This document shows, piece by piece, positions 18,592-26,749 of a DNA stretch of 64,000 nucleotides (its first letter is position 1; each line of letters begins with the position of its first letter). Position numbers and translations under genes: made by a program. Location of the stretch: contig NZ_PXXX01000015.1 in assembly GCF_003367505.1 (NCBI RefSeq), positions 124,001-188,000 of the forward strand, written 5' to 3'. The DNA comes from Lysinibacillus capsici. Its GTDB lineage: Bacteria; Bacillota; Bacilli; Bacillales_A; Planococcaceae. A model generated the notes under the pieces. That model was not told the origin of the DNA, ran no database searches, and worked only from the letters and a program-made list of their open reading frames with translations.

Positions 18592-19548
18592 ATGATTACA
18601 TTTGACAATGTCTCAAAACAATATGATAACAACCAAATAGCTGTCAAAGCGCTAAATGTAGAAATTAAAAAGGGTGAATTCTTTGTTATTATTGGCCCTA
18701 GTGGATGCGGCAAAACTACTTTGTTGAAGATGATTAATCGATTAATACCCTTAACAGCAGGCACCATCTGGATCAATGATAAAAGAATTAGCGATTATAA
18801 TATCCATGAGCTGCGTTGGAGTATTGGCTATGTACTACAGCAAATCGCCCTATTTCCGCATATGACAATAGAGGAAAATATTGCGGTTGTACCAGAACTG
18901 AAGAAATGGAGTAAAACGAAAATCCATCAGCGTGTAGACGAACTATTAGCGTTGGTGGGTCTGGAGCCAGCGAAATATCGTCAGCGTAAGCCAAAGGAGC
19001 TGTCAGGAGGCGAACAGCAAAGGGTTGGCGTTGTTCGTGCCTTGGCAGCTGACCCAGAAATTATTTTAATGGATGAGCCCTTTAGTGCGCTAGACCCTAT
19101 TAGTCGCACCAAACTACAGGATGATCTACTAGAGATGCAGCGTACCATCCAGAAAACCATTGTATTTGTATCACATGATATGCAGGAAGCACTGAAATTA
19201 GGAGATCGTCTCTGTATTATGAAAGATGGCGAAATTGTTCAGATAGGTACTCCACAGCAATTGCTACAAAACCCTGTAAATGATTTTGTCCAACAGTTTA
19301 TTGGAGGTAAGCAGTCGGATCAATTGTTTACGATCCACGATGTGTTACAGCCAATCACTGTGACAAACAACTTTGGGCATACCATTCCTGTTGATGCCCC
19401 ATTTCCGACGATTCTTGAAAAATTAGCCGAGCATGACTTGTTAGGTGTCGAAGAGAATGGCAAGCTCATTGGCATGGTGACAAGAGCTTCCACGCTTCGT
19501 TATTTAGCAGCGGATTCTAAGAAAAGAGGGCATGTGCATGGTGGCTAA
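18592..19548 (+). CDS. Osmoprotectant/ergothioneine-type ABC transporter ATP-binding protein
   Basis: 318 residues. Walker A GPSGCGKTT, signature LSGGEQQRVGV, Walker B IILMDEPFSALD and the SHD switch are intact. The chain ends in one CBS-like accessory region, QLFTIHDVLQPITVTNN through GMVTRASTLRYLA, as in OpuCA/OpuF/EgtV ATPases. AAAGGAG precedes ATG 18592. The stop overlaps the start of the permease-binding fusion. It powers uptake of a quaternary amine: choline, glycine betaine, carnitine or ergothioneine. Confidence 0.88.
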   Translation: MITFDNVSKQYDNNQIAVKALNVEIKKGEFFVIIGPSGCGKTTLLKMINRLIPLTAGTIWINDKRISDYNIHELRWSIGYVLQQIALFPHMTIEENIAVVPELKKWSKTKIHQRVDELLALVGLEPAKYRQRKPKELSGGEQQRVGVVRALAADPEIILMDEPFSALDPISRTKLQDDLLEMQRTIQKTIVFVSHDMQEALKLGDRLCIMKDGEIVQIGTPQQLLQNPVNDFVQQFIGGKQSDQLFTIHDVLQPITVTNNFGHTIPVDAPFPTILEKLAEHDLLGVEENGKLIGMVTRASTLRYLAADSKKRGHVHGG

Positions 19549-21058
19549 TGTGGTAGATGTATTTCATGAACGGAAGGCACAGCTGTTGGCTGCATTACTA
19601 GAGCATATCCAAATCTCTTTTATTGCGCTATTTTTTGCTGTCCTCATCGCTATTCCCCTAGGTATCTATTTAACCAATAAAAAGAAAATAGCCGAGAGTA
19701 TTATTGGAATCAGTGCTGTGCTGCAAACGATTCCTTCCTTAGCGTTGCTCGGCTTATTAATCCCTTTATTCGGTATTGGGAAAGTTCCCGCAATTATTGC
19801 GTTAGTCGTCTATGCGCTGTTGCCTATTCTACGAAACACCTACACGGGCATCAATGAGGTTGACCCATCACTGAAAGAAGCGGCATTAGCTATGGGAATG
19901 AATCGATCAAAGCGTTTAGTAAAGGTTGAGCTACCACTTGCTATGCCTGTTATGATGGCTGGTATTCGGACAGCAATGGTGCTGATTGTGGGAACAGCAA
20001 CATTAGCTGCTTTAATTGGTGCAGGAGGCTTAGGAGATATTATATTACTTGGGATTGACCGAAATAACACGGCACTCATTCTTATAGGAGCTATTCCCGC
20101 TGCTATTTTAGCCCTGATTTTTGATGTGGCGCTTAAAAAATTAGAATCTCTGTCCTTTAAAAAAACAATAACGACGTTGAGTCTCATTAGTTTAGCGGCA
20201 CTGGTAATGATTTTCTTCCCGCTCCTAAGCAGTAAACAGCAAGATGAAATAGTCATTGCAGGAAAGCTTGGTGCGGAGCCTGAGATTCTCATCAATATGT
20301 ATAAATTATTAATTGAGCAGGAGACCGATTTAACGGTGACATTAAAGCCAGGGCTTGGTAAAACTTCATTTGTATTTAATGCATTGAAATCGGGCAGCAT
20401 TGATATTTATCCTGAATTTACAGGCACCGCTATTTCGGAGTTTTTAAAGGAAGAAGCCATTAATAATAACCAAGAGGACGTCTATCTTCAGGCAAAAGAG
20501 GGGATGCAAGAGCAATTTGATATGGTCATGCTAAGCCCCATGAACTATAACAATACGTATGCACTCGCTGTATCAGAGGAGCTGGCTGAGAGCTATCAAC
20601 TGCAAAAAATCTCTGATCTTAAACCGATAGAGCAGAAGGTGAAAGCAGGCTTTACATTAGAATTTAATGACCGTGAGGATGGCTATGTTGGCATACAAAA
20701 ACGGTATGGGATAGCCTTTACGACACTTGCAACGATGGAGCCAAAGCTTCGCTATCAGGCAATACAATCAGGTGATATTAATTTGCTAGATGCTTATTCA
20801 ACGGATAGTGAAATTCGTCAATACAAGCTACGTGTATTGGAGGACGATCAAGCATTATTCCCACCATACCAGGGAGCGCCTTTACTAAGGAAAGAAACGC
20901 TGATTGACTATCCAGAGATTGGAGAAGCGTTAAATCAACTAGCTGATCACATTACAGATGATGAAATGCGAGAAATGAATTATCAGGTGAATGTAGAAGG
21001 AAAGCTTGCAGCAGAAGTAGCAAAAGAATATTTAGTAAAGATAGGATTATTAAAATAA
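19538..21058 (+). CDS. ABC permease fused to substrate-binding domain (OpuF/EgtU type)
   Basis: About 506 residues. Residues 1-215 are the permease: six helices with the EAA-like stretch LKEAALAMGMNRSKRLVKVELPLAMPVM and GAGGLGDIILLGIDRN. After a last helix (LISLAALVMIFFPLL) comes an external QAT-type binding domain, IVIAGKLGAEPEILINMYKLLIEQETDLTV through EVAKEYLVKIGLLK. Such fusions occur in OpuF (glycine betaine) and EgtU (ergothioneine). The ligand-cage residues could not be assigned by eye, so the substrate is open. ATG 19532 is only 3 bases after the AAGAGGG site; ATG 19538 has the better spacing. Confidence 0.88.
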   Translation: MVANVVDVFHERKAQLLAALLEHIQISFIALFFAVLIAIPLGIYLTNKKKIAESIIGISAVLQTIPSLALLGLLIPLFGIGKVPAIIALVVYALLPILRNTYTGINEVDPSLKEAALAMGMNRSKRLVKVELPLAMPVMMAGIRTAMVLIVGTATLAALIGAGGLGDIILLGIDRNNTALILIGAIPAAILALIFDVALKKLESLSFKKTITTLSLISLAALVMIFFPLLSSKQQDEIVIAGKLGAEPEILINMYKLLIEQETDLTVTLKPGLGKTSFVFNALKSGSIDIYPEFTGTAISEFLKEEAINNNQEDVYLQAKEGMQEQFDMVMLSPMNYNNTYALAVSEELAESYQLQKISDLKPIEQKVKAGFTLEFNDREDGYVGIQKRYGIAFTTLATMEPKLRYQAIQSGDINLLDAYSTDSEIRQYKLRVLEDDQALFPPYQGAPLLRKETLIDYPEIGEALNQLADHITDDEMREMNYQVNVEGKLAAEVAKEYLVKIGLLK

Positions 21059-21088
21059 ACCCTCTACCTTTAGAGGGTTTATTTTTAT
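21056..21088 (+). terminator. Terminator of the two-gene ABC importer
   Basis: AAACCCTCTA and TAGAGGGTTT form a 10-bp stem with a 4-5 base loop, followed by ATTTTTAT. It starts at the stop codon of the permease fusion. Confidence 0.85.
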
Positions 21089-21122
21089 CAATAATTTATT
21101 AATGATAAACATTAAAAAATTA

Positions 21123-21150
21123 TTGATAGAGATAAAAGGGGATGTATAAT
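21123..21150 (+). promoter_or_regulatory. Sigma-A type promoter of DUF2975-HTH genes
   Basis: TTGATA (21123-21128), a 16-base spacer and TATAAT (21145-21150) lie about 27 bases before the start at 21177. An imperfect inverted repeat (AATTTATTAATGATAA / TTAAAAAATTATT region, 21090-21125) lies just upstream and could bind the small HTH protein encoded downstream. Confidence 0.65.
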
Positions 21151-21176
21151 AGAGAGAAAGGAGGGAGAGGTTGATA

Positions 21177-21815
21177 ATGGGGCAAACAATTCAAAGTAAA
21201 GAATTTCGATGGATGACAAAGGGGCTTCGTACCGCTTTTACCATGATCATGGTGATGATGATTTTTGTCTTGACGATGCTCGCGATTTTTATGGTGGGAG
21301 CAATGGTGGTATCAGAGCAACAAGTGAATCATTTATTAGCAAAGGGCAGTGTGACCGCTGCCGTTCAGTTAGAAGGATTGGAAATGAAGCTGGCAGACCA
21401 TGTGACAAGGGACATTCACTATTCAAAAAAAGATGTCATGACCTTTCTATTTACTGCTACAATATACATAGCTATTTTATTAATGATTATTGTACAAGTG
21501 AGGAATATATTAAGTAACTTATCAAAAGGTATTGTATTTTCACTCGCTAATAGTAAAAAAATGGAGAGAATTGCCTACTGTGTGATTGTATTGAGCTTGA
21601 CAGTAAATGCATTTCGTACATATACCGTCTATCTGATTATGCAACAATTCCAATTGGAGTCCCGATTTGTAGAGACGGGTTTGATCAAGGGGATTAGCTA
21701 TCATTTTACAGGCATTCACTGGACTCTTTTACTATGTGGTGTGGTGATTTGGACCTTTGCACGTATTTTCCGATACGGTGCATTCCTTCAGGATGAATAT
21801 GATGCAACAGCTTAG
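21177..21815 (+). CDS. DUF2975 family membrane protein
   Basis: About 212 residues with four membrane helices (roughly 18-45, 88-110, 127-150 and 180-200 counted from ATG 21177). The overall pattern matches DUF2975 proteins, which are regularly encoded ahead of a YozG-type HTH gene, as here. AAAGGAGGGAG at 21158-21168 gives ATG 21177 the correct spacing; TTG 21171 is too close. Role unknown; the pair is often regarded as a membrane sensor plus regulator, which is inference. Confidence 0.8.
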   Translation: MGQTIQSKEFRWMTKGLRTAFTMIMVMMIFVLTMLAIFMVGAMVVSEQQVNHLLAKGSVTAAVQLEGLEMKLADHVTRDIHYSKKDVMTFLFTATIYIAILLMIIVQVRNILSNLSKGIVFSLANSKKMERIAYCVIVLSLTVNAFRTYTVYLIMQQFQLESRFVETGLIKGISYHFTGIHWTLLLCGVVIWTFARIFRYGAFLQDEYDATA

Positions 21816-21826
21816 GAAGTGAAAAC

Positions 21827-22045
21827 ATGACCATAATTATTCGATTAGATCGTATGCTAGCGGATCGTAAAATGCAGCTGAGTGAACTTGCAGAGAGGGT
21901 AGATGTTTCGATTGTCAATCTCTCTAATTTAAAAACAGGCAAAGTAAGAGCCGTACGTTTTTCTACATTAAATGCCATTTGTAAAGCTTTGGGCTGCCAG
22001 CCAGGAGATATATTGGAGTATGTAGAGGAAGAAGATGACATCTAG
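21827..22045 (+). CDS. YozG-like helix-turn-helix regulator (Cro/CI)
   Basis: 72 residues, all DNA-binding domain: IIRLDRMLADRKMQLSELAERVDVSIVNLSNLKTGKVRAVRFSTLNAICKALGCQPGDILEY. This is the compact XRE form encoded next to DUF2975 proteins. It starts 11 bases after the DUF2975 stop. Likely regulates its own operon together with the membrane partner. Confidence 0.9.
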   Translation: MTIIIRLDRMLADRKMQLSELAERVDVSIVNLSNLKTGKVRAVRFSTLNAICKALGCQPGDILEYVEEEDDI

Positions 22046-22070
22046 AAGCAAAGCAGAAAGGATTTTTTGA

Positions 22071-22394
22071 ATGACGGCTTTTAGTTTTTTAATGCTCGCT
22101 ATCATAGCAGAGGTTTTTGCCAGTTCCTTGCTCAAGCGTACGGAGGGCTTCACACGAATTGGGCCATCAATTGGCGTAGTAGTAGGCTATGGAACGGCAT
22201 TTTATTGTTTAGCCTTAACATTAAAAGTGATTCCTATTGGCACAGCCTATGCAATTTGGGCAGGTTTAGGGACAGCGTTAACCGCTATTGTGGGAGTTGT
22301 CCTCTATAAGGAACGATTTAATCGCAAGAAGGTATTAGGGATTTTATGCATTATCTTGGGTGTTGTGGTACTCAATCTTGCTGGTGGTCATTAG
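22071..22394 (+). CDS. SMR family efflux protein, subunit A
   Basis: 107 residues with four helices and the SMR signature: Glu at position 13 in AIIAEVFASSLLKRTEGF, then GTAYAIWAGLGTALTAIVGVVLYKE. SMR proteins exchange protons for cationic drugs or guanidinium-type metabolites in the plasma membrane. The gene is paired with a second SMR gene 13 bases later, as in EbrAB/YkkCD/YvdRS-type heterodimers. No guanidine riboswitch was recognised upstream. Confidence 0.9.
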   Translation: MTAFSFLMLAIIAEVFASSLLKRTEGFTRIGPSIGVVVGYGTAFYCLALTLKVIPIGTAYAIWAGLGTALTAIVGVVLYKERFNRKKVLGILCIILGVVVLNLAGGH

Positions 22395-22407
22395 GAGGCT
22401 GAACAGG

Positions 22408-22770
22408 ATGAAAGGCTATTTATTTTTAACACTATCGATTATAAGCGAGGTCTTTGCAACAACCATGCTGAAGTTCTCAGACGGCTTTACTGTCCTCGTT
22501 CCATCCTTGGCGGTAGCAATTGGCTATGGTATTTCGTTTTATAGCCTATCCCTCTGCTTAAAAACCATGCCTTTAAGCTTGGCCTACGCTATCTGGTCAG
22601 GTGTCGGCACAGCTTTAACCGTTCTGGTAGGCATTGTCATTTGGCACGATATTTTTACTGTTTATTCTGCGATCGGTATTGTCCTCATTATAGGAGGCGT
22701 AATCTTGTTGAATCAGGGGGATAAAGGTGAAGAAGTGGTGGATAGCCTAGCAAAAGGGTCAGATCTGTGA
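22408..22770 (+). CDS. SMR family efflux protein, subunit B, with repeat-encoded tail
   Basis: 120 residues from ATG 22408, placed by AGGAGG at 22393-22398. The essential Glu lies in TLSIISEVFATTMLKFSDGF, and LAYAIWSGVGTALTVLVGIVIWHD is the second signature. It is longer than the usual 105-110 residues. The last dozen residues, EEVVDSLAKGSDL, are encoded by the first units of the 21-bp repeat array that starts at 22740, so the original stop seems to have been lost into the array. It presumably pairs with subunit A. Confidence 0.9.
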   Translation: MKGYLFLTLSIISEVFATTMLKFSDGFTVLVPSLAVAIGYGISFYSLSLCLKTMPLSLAYAIWSGVGTALTVLVGIVIWHDIFTVYSAIGIVLIIGGVILLNQGDKGEEVVDSLAKGSDL

Positions 22771-23113
22771 GGATAGGCGGATAGAGATACGAAAGTAATG
22801 GATAGCGGGTCTAAATTGATGGTTAGGATTAGCAAAGTGATGGATAGCTTTGCAAAAGAGTTGGATGCTTGAGGATAAGCGGATAGAGATGCGAAAGTAG
22901 CGGATAACGGGTCTAAATTGATGGATAGATTTGCAAAAGAGTTGGATGCTTGAGGGGATAGGTGGATAGAGATGCGAAAGTAGCGGATAGCGGGTCTAAA
23001 TTGATGGATAGGATTAGCAAAGTGATGGATAGATTTGCAAAAGAGCTGGATGCATGAGGATAGGCGGATAGAGATGCGAAAGTAATGGATAGGATTAGAA
23101 AATCGACGGATAG
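22740..23113 (+). repeat. 21-bp-period GGATAG repeat array (array 1)
   Basis: GGATAG or a one-base variant starts at 22779, 22800, 22821, 22842 and 22863, then 22881, 22902, 22923 and 22944, then 22964, 22985, 23006, 23027 and 23048, then 23066, 23087 and 23108. Steps are 21 bp except 18-20 bp at the group boundaries, giving higher-order units of about 83-102 bp. Each unit reads roughly A-GT-N-RYGGATAG-N7-CAA. Groups share near-identical order: gcGGATAGagatgcgaa, cGGATAGcgggtctaa, atGGATAGgattagcaa, ttGGATGCttgagga. It lies between the SMR and HAD genes and encodes no convincing protein. Confidence 0.92.
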
Positions 23114-23168
23114 CCCTGCCAAAACCTAGGCTTGATTCAGTGCAAACCAATAGAATGGGGAGAATTTG

Positions 23169-23819
23169 ATGATAAAAGCTCTAATTTTTGATTTTGACGG
23201 TACAATCATTGATACGGAAACAGCATGGTATAACGTTTTTAAGGATGCCTATGCACAATATGGTGTTGAATTATCGTTAGCAACCTATGCTAAGTGCCTT
23301 GGGACCAATCTTCAAACCTTTAATCCCTATACATATCTTGTTACACATCATCACATACAACTGGATGTGGAGGCTTTTCAAACATCCATTCAGCAACGCC
23401 ATGCACAATGGATGGAAACGGAAACGCTAAGACCTGGTATTTTAACATTGCTACAGCAGGCAAAGGAAGCGGGTTTGAAGATTGGACTTGCTAGTAGCTC
23501 CAGTCGTCAATGGATTGATGTGTATATGGATCGGCTGGGTATCCGACATTACTTTGATTGCTTTTGTAGCGCTGACACGGTGACAAATGTTAAGCCTGAT
23601 CCAGAGCTTTACTTGCAGGCGCTTGAACAATTAGAAGTAGAGGCTGATGAGGCCATGGCAATTGAGGATTCACCGAATGGCGCACAAGCCGCTGTAGCAG
23701 CGGGACTTTATACAGTGGTCATTCCGAACGAGATTACCAAGCAATTACCATTCAATACAAAACACCATACCGTTACTGCATTAGAACAATACACAATACA
23801 TGATCTCCTTGCAACATAA
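23169..23819 (+). CDS. HAD superfamily hydrolase (beta-phosphoglucomutase-like phosphatase)
   Basis: 216 residues, subfamily IA. Motif I is FDFDGTIID with nucleophile Asp8 and acid/base Asp10. Motif II is GLASSSSRQW, the Lys of motif III is in NVKPDPELYLQAL, and motif IV is IEDSPNGAQAA. A helical cap fills about residues 18-90. These enzymes dephosphorylate or isomerise small phosphorylated metabolites in the cytoplasm; the substrate cannot be read from sequence. GGGGAG sits 6 bases before ATG 23169. It immediately follows repeat array 1 and ends in a terminator. Confidence 0.9.
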   Translation: MIKALIFDFDGTIIDTETAWYNVFKDAYAQYGVELSLATYAKCLGTNLQTFNPYTYLVTHHHIQLDVEAFQTSIQQRHAQWMETETLRPGILTLLQQAKEAGLKIGLASSSSRQWIDVYMDRLGIRHYFDCFCSADTVTNVKPDPELYLQALEQLEVEADEAMAIEDSPNGAQAAVAAGLYTVVIPNEITKQLPFNTKHHTVTALEQYTIHDLLAT

Positions 23820-23829
23820 GCTTTTGCAA

Positions 23830-23861
23830 AAGCCTCCCCCTCATTGGTGGAGGTTTTTTTA
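23830..23861 (+). terminator. Terminator after HAD gene
   Basis: AGCCTCCCCC pairs with GGTGGAGGT around the loop TCATT, followed by TTTTTTT. Confidence 0.8.
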
Positions 23862-23883
23862 GTTTCTTTAGGAAGAAGTCGCC

Positions 23884-23908
23884 ATATTTTTTGTCGCAAC
23901 ATATGATA
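23884..23908 (+). promoter_or_regulatory. Candidate mother-cell sporulation promoter (sigma-E/K like)
   Basis: CATATGATA at 23900-23908 fits the sigma-K -10 pattern CATANNNTA, and CATATT at 23883-23888 resembles a sigma-E -35, although the 11-base spacing is short. It lies about 60 bases before the CotY/CotZ-like gene, where a sporulation promoter would be expected. Match by eye only. Confidence 0.3.
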
Positions 23909-23968
23909 ACGAGAGGGCAACTTACACGGATCAAATCGTATAGTCAAACTAAGAGAGGGGGCTACGAA

Positions 23969-24400
23969 TTGAATAGTGATAAGAAAAGAAATCACTTTTT
24001 ATGTGAAGCTTTAAGTGATTTAAAGGATCTTCAGGATATTATGATGAATTTTCATTCTAAATATTTTGGTCAGCTACTTATTAAAATTGTCGGGAGTGAT
24101 ACGATTCCATTTTTTTTAATTACACATAGTGGTGCTCATTTAAGCTTATTGGATACAGTGAAACAGTTTGAGACAGAGTTTTTCCGCATTGAGGATGTTG
24201 ATAGAGAGCGTTGCCGTGGCACAGTATCATTGTTGCGTGCTTTTGATTATGAAGGAAACGATACAAATTCGATTGCAGATGTGGTGAGGTTAGAAAAAAC
24301 AAGTACAAAGAAATCTATTGAACTCAGTGGTATATCGGCCATTCAGCTCTTAAAGCCAGACATGTTGAAGGGGAAATTTATCATAGAGCCGAAATGGTAG
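23969..24400 (+). CDS. CotY/CotZ/ExsY-family spore coat protein, cysteine-poor
   Basis: 143 residues. The layout follows B. subtilis CotY/CotZ: an N-terminal NHFLCEALSDLKDLQDIM (compare CVCDAV), then GSDTIPFFLITHSGAHLSLLDTVKQFETEFFRIEDVD, RGTVSLLRAFDY and ISAIQLLKP. These proteins form the outer coat or exosporium basal layer as disulfide-linked sheets. Here only Cys12 and Cys82 remain, whereas the family normally carries many cysteines. TTG 23969 follows AGAGAGGGG and is preferred; the open frame continues upstream to 23891 through the likely promoter. The next gene has a YheC/YheD coat-protein domain, which supports a spore role. Confidence 0.75.
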   Translation: MNSDKKRNHFLCEALSDLKDLQDIMMNFHSKYFGQLLIKIVGSDTIPFFLITHSGAHLSLLDTVKQFETEFFRIEDVDRERCRGTVSLLRAFDYEGNDTNSIADVVRLEKTSTKKSIELSGISAIQLLKPDMLKGKFIIEPKW

Positions 24401-24497
24401 TACCATATTAAACTACTAAAGCTAGAGCATCTGTCTATATGCAAGGGATACAAAGTGAATGTAATAGAGAGAGAATCTAATGAAAGGAAGTTTAGCT

Positions 24498-26672
24498 ATG
24501 ACGATTATTGGTATGCTGCATCATCGACTTGATCCAACAACAGTGCTCAAGTCCTATGCCTTTGCAGCAGTTGCGAAAGCTGAAGGCGCAACATTTTTTT
24601 ACTTCACACCTAAAAGTGTGGACTTTGCCAAACGTTCTATTCGAGCAAAGGTCTATGAGAATGGACAATGGCAAGAGAAAACAATGCCCTTTCCTGATGT
24701 TATCTATAATGCAGGAAGCCCTGAGAAATTATCTGTCTCGAAGGAGATTATTGACCGTTTAAAAGAGGAGATTCCATTCACAACCCATTCAATCGGGAAC
24801 AAATGGAATGTGATGAAACGATTAAAGGAAGCGAAGGAATTTGAACAGTATTTGATTCCCTCTGAAATTGTAAAGGATGCCGATTTATTTCATAAGTTCG
24901 TTAATTATTATAAACGAGTTGTGTTTAAGCCAATTGATGGACGAAAAGGGAAGGGTATTTATTTTATAACGAAGGCGGGAGCCAAATATTTTGAGGTGCG
25001 AAAGGATAGCACCACGACAACCTATACAAAGCCACAATTGGATGCATTGATAAAGGAGCAACTTGCGTCTGGCACCTTTATTATGCAGCCGTATATTCAA
25101 TCTGTTACAAAATCTGGTCAGGTCTATGATTTCCGCCTGCATGTTCAAAAAAATGGAGAAGGTAAATGGGTAGTGACAACGGTGTATCCACGCATTGCAC
25201 CGAATGGCTCCATCATACCGAATATTAATAATGGTGGCTATACCAATTATTTAGATCCTTTTTTGGAGCAGGAGTTTAAGGATGAGGCCTATAATATTCG
25301 GCGAATGCTTGAGCATTTTTCACTGGCGCTGGCACATCATCTGGATGAAATTCAAATGGCGAAATTTGGGGAAGTTATTGATGAAATTGGCATTGATGTA
25401 GGGTTAGATCAAAATCAAAAAATTTGGATGTATGAGGTCAATTGGCGCCCAGGCTGTCCTCCTGCCTTTTACTTGGAATTAGATGTGGTCATCCATTCTA
25501 TCCGTTATGCGATGTATCTTGCCAAAAATCAAAAACCAATGAAAAAGAAAATTGTCCAACAAAAAACGAAGCAGGTGGAGGCAAAGAAAACCCTACCTAT
25601 TATTGCGATTACAGGAAGTGCAGGGAAAACCACGACAAAGGCATTTGTGGGTTCGATCTTATCGAAAAAGTGGAATGTATTTGAATCAAAGGATTATTGG
25701 AATACGACGGAGCATACGAAAAAGCATAAGGAAGAAATCAATGATACACATCAGGCCGTTGTATTAGAGTATGGTATGGCTTACCCAGGCATTATTACCA
25801 ATCACTGTAGCATCATCCAGCCGAATATTAGTATTGTAACGAATATAGGCTTAGCCCATGTTGGGAACTTTGATGGAGATGTAAGGGGTGTTGCCAAGGC
25901 AAAATCGGAATTGATTCATGGTATGGATCAACAGGGATTACTCATTGTCAATCAAGATGATGACAATTCAAGATACTTAGAGACACAGCAATTTAAAGGG
26001 AAAATCATCACGGTAGGCATTAAAAAAGAAGCGGATTACCGTGCATATGATTTGCAATATAAAGATGTCGGCATGTCCTTTAAAATGAAGCTACATGGGC
26101 AAGAAATAGAATTATATATTCCTATTTTAGGAGAACATCATGTATACAACGCATTGAATGCAGTGGCAGTGGCTGATCTTTTAGGATTTAGTCCACTTGA
26201 TATTCAGGCAGGGCTCAACTTTAAAAAACCACCAAGACGTTTAACGATTTATAATTGCCGTGATGATATAACGGTTATTGATGATACAGTACACTCTCAT
26301 CCGCAGGGGGTTCGTGCTGCGCTCGATGTACTGAAGAATATCGCGACAAATCGCAAGGTAGCCATTATTGGGCAAATGCGAGAACTTGGTGTCTTGAGGG
26401 AAGAGGAATATCGTAAGGTTGGAGAGTACGTGTATGAGATAGGCATCGATGAATTTATTACCTATGGCTTTAGGACAGATGAAATGAGTAATGCTGCCAT
26501 CGCGAAGGGCATGGACCCATCCAGAGTACATCATTTTATTAATAAAGATCAATTGCATGCCCTCCTTGAAAAGCTCATTAAGCCCCATGATACCATTCTT
26601 GTGAAGGGTGCAAGTAAAACCAATATGTTTGAAACCGTGAAGTTTTTAGATCAAACGTTTAAAGAAGAATAA
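24498..26672 (+). CDS. YheC/YheD-type ATP-grasp domain fused to a Mur ligase domain
   Basis: 724 residues, two domains. Residues 1-350 match the endospore-coat-associated YheC/YheD family: a GMLHH start, SIRAKVYENGQWQEKTMPFPDVIYNAG, VVFKPIDGRKGKGIYFI, and DFRLHVQKNGEGKWVVT through NGSIIPNINNGG. This part is an ATP-grasp fold. A basic linker of about 20 residues follows. Residues about 365-724 are a Mur-ligase ATPase and C-terminal domain, with the P-loop TGSAGKTTTK at 372-381, VVLEYGMAYPG, VTNIGLAHVG and ILVKGASKTNMF. AAAGGAAG supports ATG 24498. ATP-grasp plus Mur ligase is the domain order of cyanophycin synthetase, which makes a non-ribosomal polypeptide. Substrates here are unknown. Confidence 0.88.
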   Translation: MTIIGMLHHRLDPTTVLKSYAFAAVAKAEGATFFYFTPKSVDFAKRSIRAKVYENGQWQEKTMPFPDVIYNAGSPEKLSVSKEIIDRLKEEIPFTTHSIGNKWNVMKRLKEAKEFEQYLIPSEIVKDADLFHKFVNYYKRVVFKPIDGRKGKGIYFITKAGAKYFEVRKDSTTTTYTKPQLDALIKEQLASGTFIMQPYIQSVTKSGQVYDFRLHVQKNGEGKWVVTTVYPRIAPNGSIIPNINNGGYTNYLDPFLEQEFKDEAYNIRRMLEHFSLALAHHLDEIQMAKFGEVIDEIGIDVGLDQNQKIWMYEVNWRPGCPPAFYLELDVVIHSIRYAMYLAKNQKPMKKKIVQQKTKQVEAKKTLPIIAITGSAGKTTTKAFVGSILSKKWNVFESKDYWNTTEHTKKHKEEINDTHQAVVLEYGMAYPGIITNHCSIIQPNISIVTNIGLAHVGNFDGDVRGVAKAKSELIHGMDQQGLLIVNQDDDNSRYLETQQFKGKIITVGIKKEADYRAYDLQYKDVGMSFKMKLHGQEIELYIPILGEHHVYNALNAVAVADLLGFSPLDIQAGLNFKKPPRRLTIYNCRDDITVIDDTVHSHPQGVRAALDVLKNIATNRKVAIIGQMRELGVLREEEYRKVGEYVYEIGIDEFITYGFRTDEMSNAAIAKGMDPSRVHHFINKDQLHALLEKLIKPHDTILVKGASKTNMFETVKFLDQTFKEE

Positions 26673-26696
26673 TTGTTTACGACTGATGAAGATAAA

Positions 26697-26749
26697 AAAG
26701 CCCGAGTAACTGTCCACTGGCAAGCGGCAATTATTCGGGTTATTTTTTT
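26697..26749. terminator. Bidirectional terminator between convergent ligase genes
   Basis: CCCGAGTAA (26701-26709) pairs with TTATTCGGG (26731-26739), with A-rich and T-rich flanks on both sides (GATAAAAAAG and TTATTTTTTTC), so it can serve both the fusion gene (plus) and the ATP-grasp gene (minus). Confidence 0.8.

Noticed and set aside
19840-20400. 186-residue minus-strand ORF
   Set aside because: It is the shadow of the permease-binding-protein fusion, which has clear family motifs on the plus strand.
22713-23150. 145-residue minus-strand ORF across repeat array 1 (LSITFVSLSAYPH pattern)
   Set aside because: It is the translation of the 21-bp repeat (7 codons per unit), has no ribosome site and is antisense to the SMR and HAD transcripts; it covers no other evidence of a gene.
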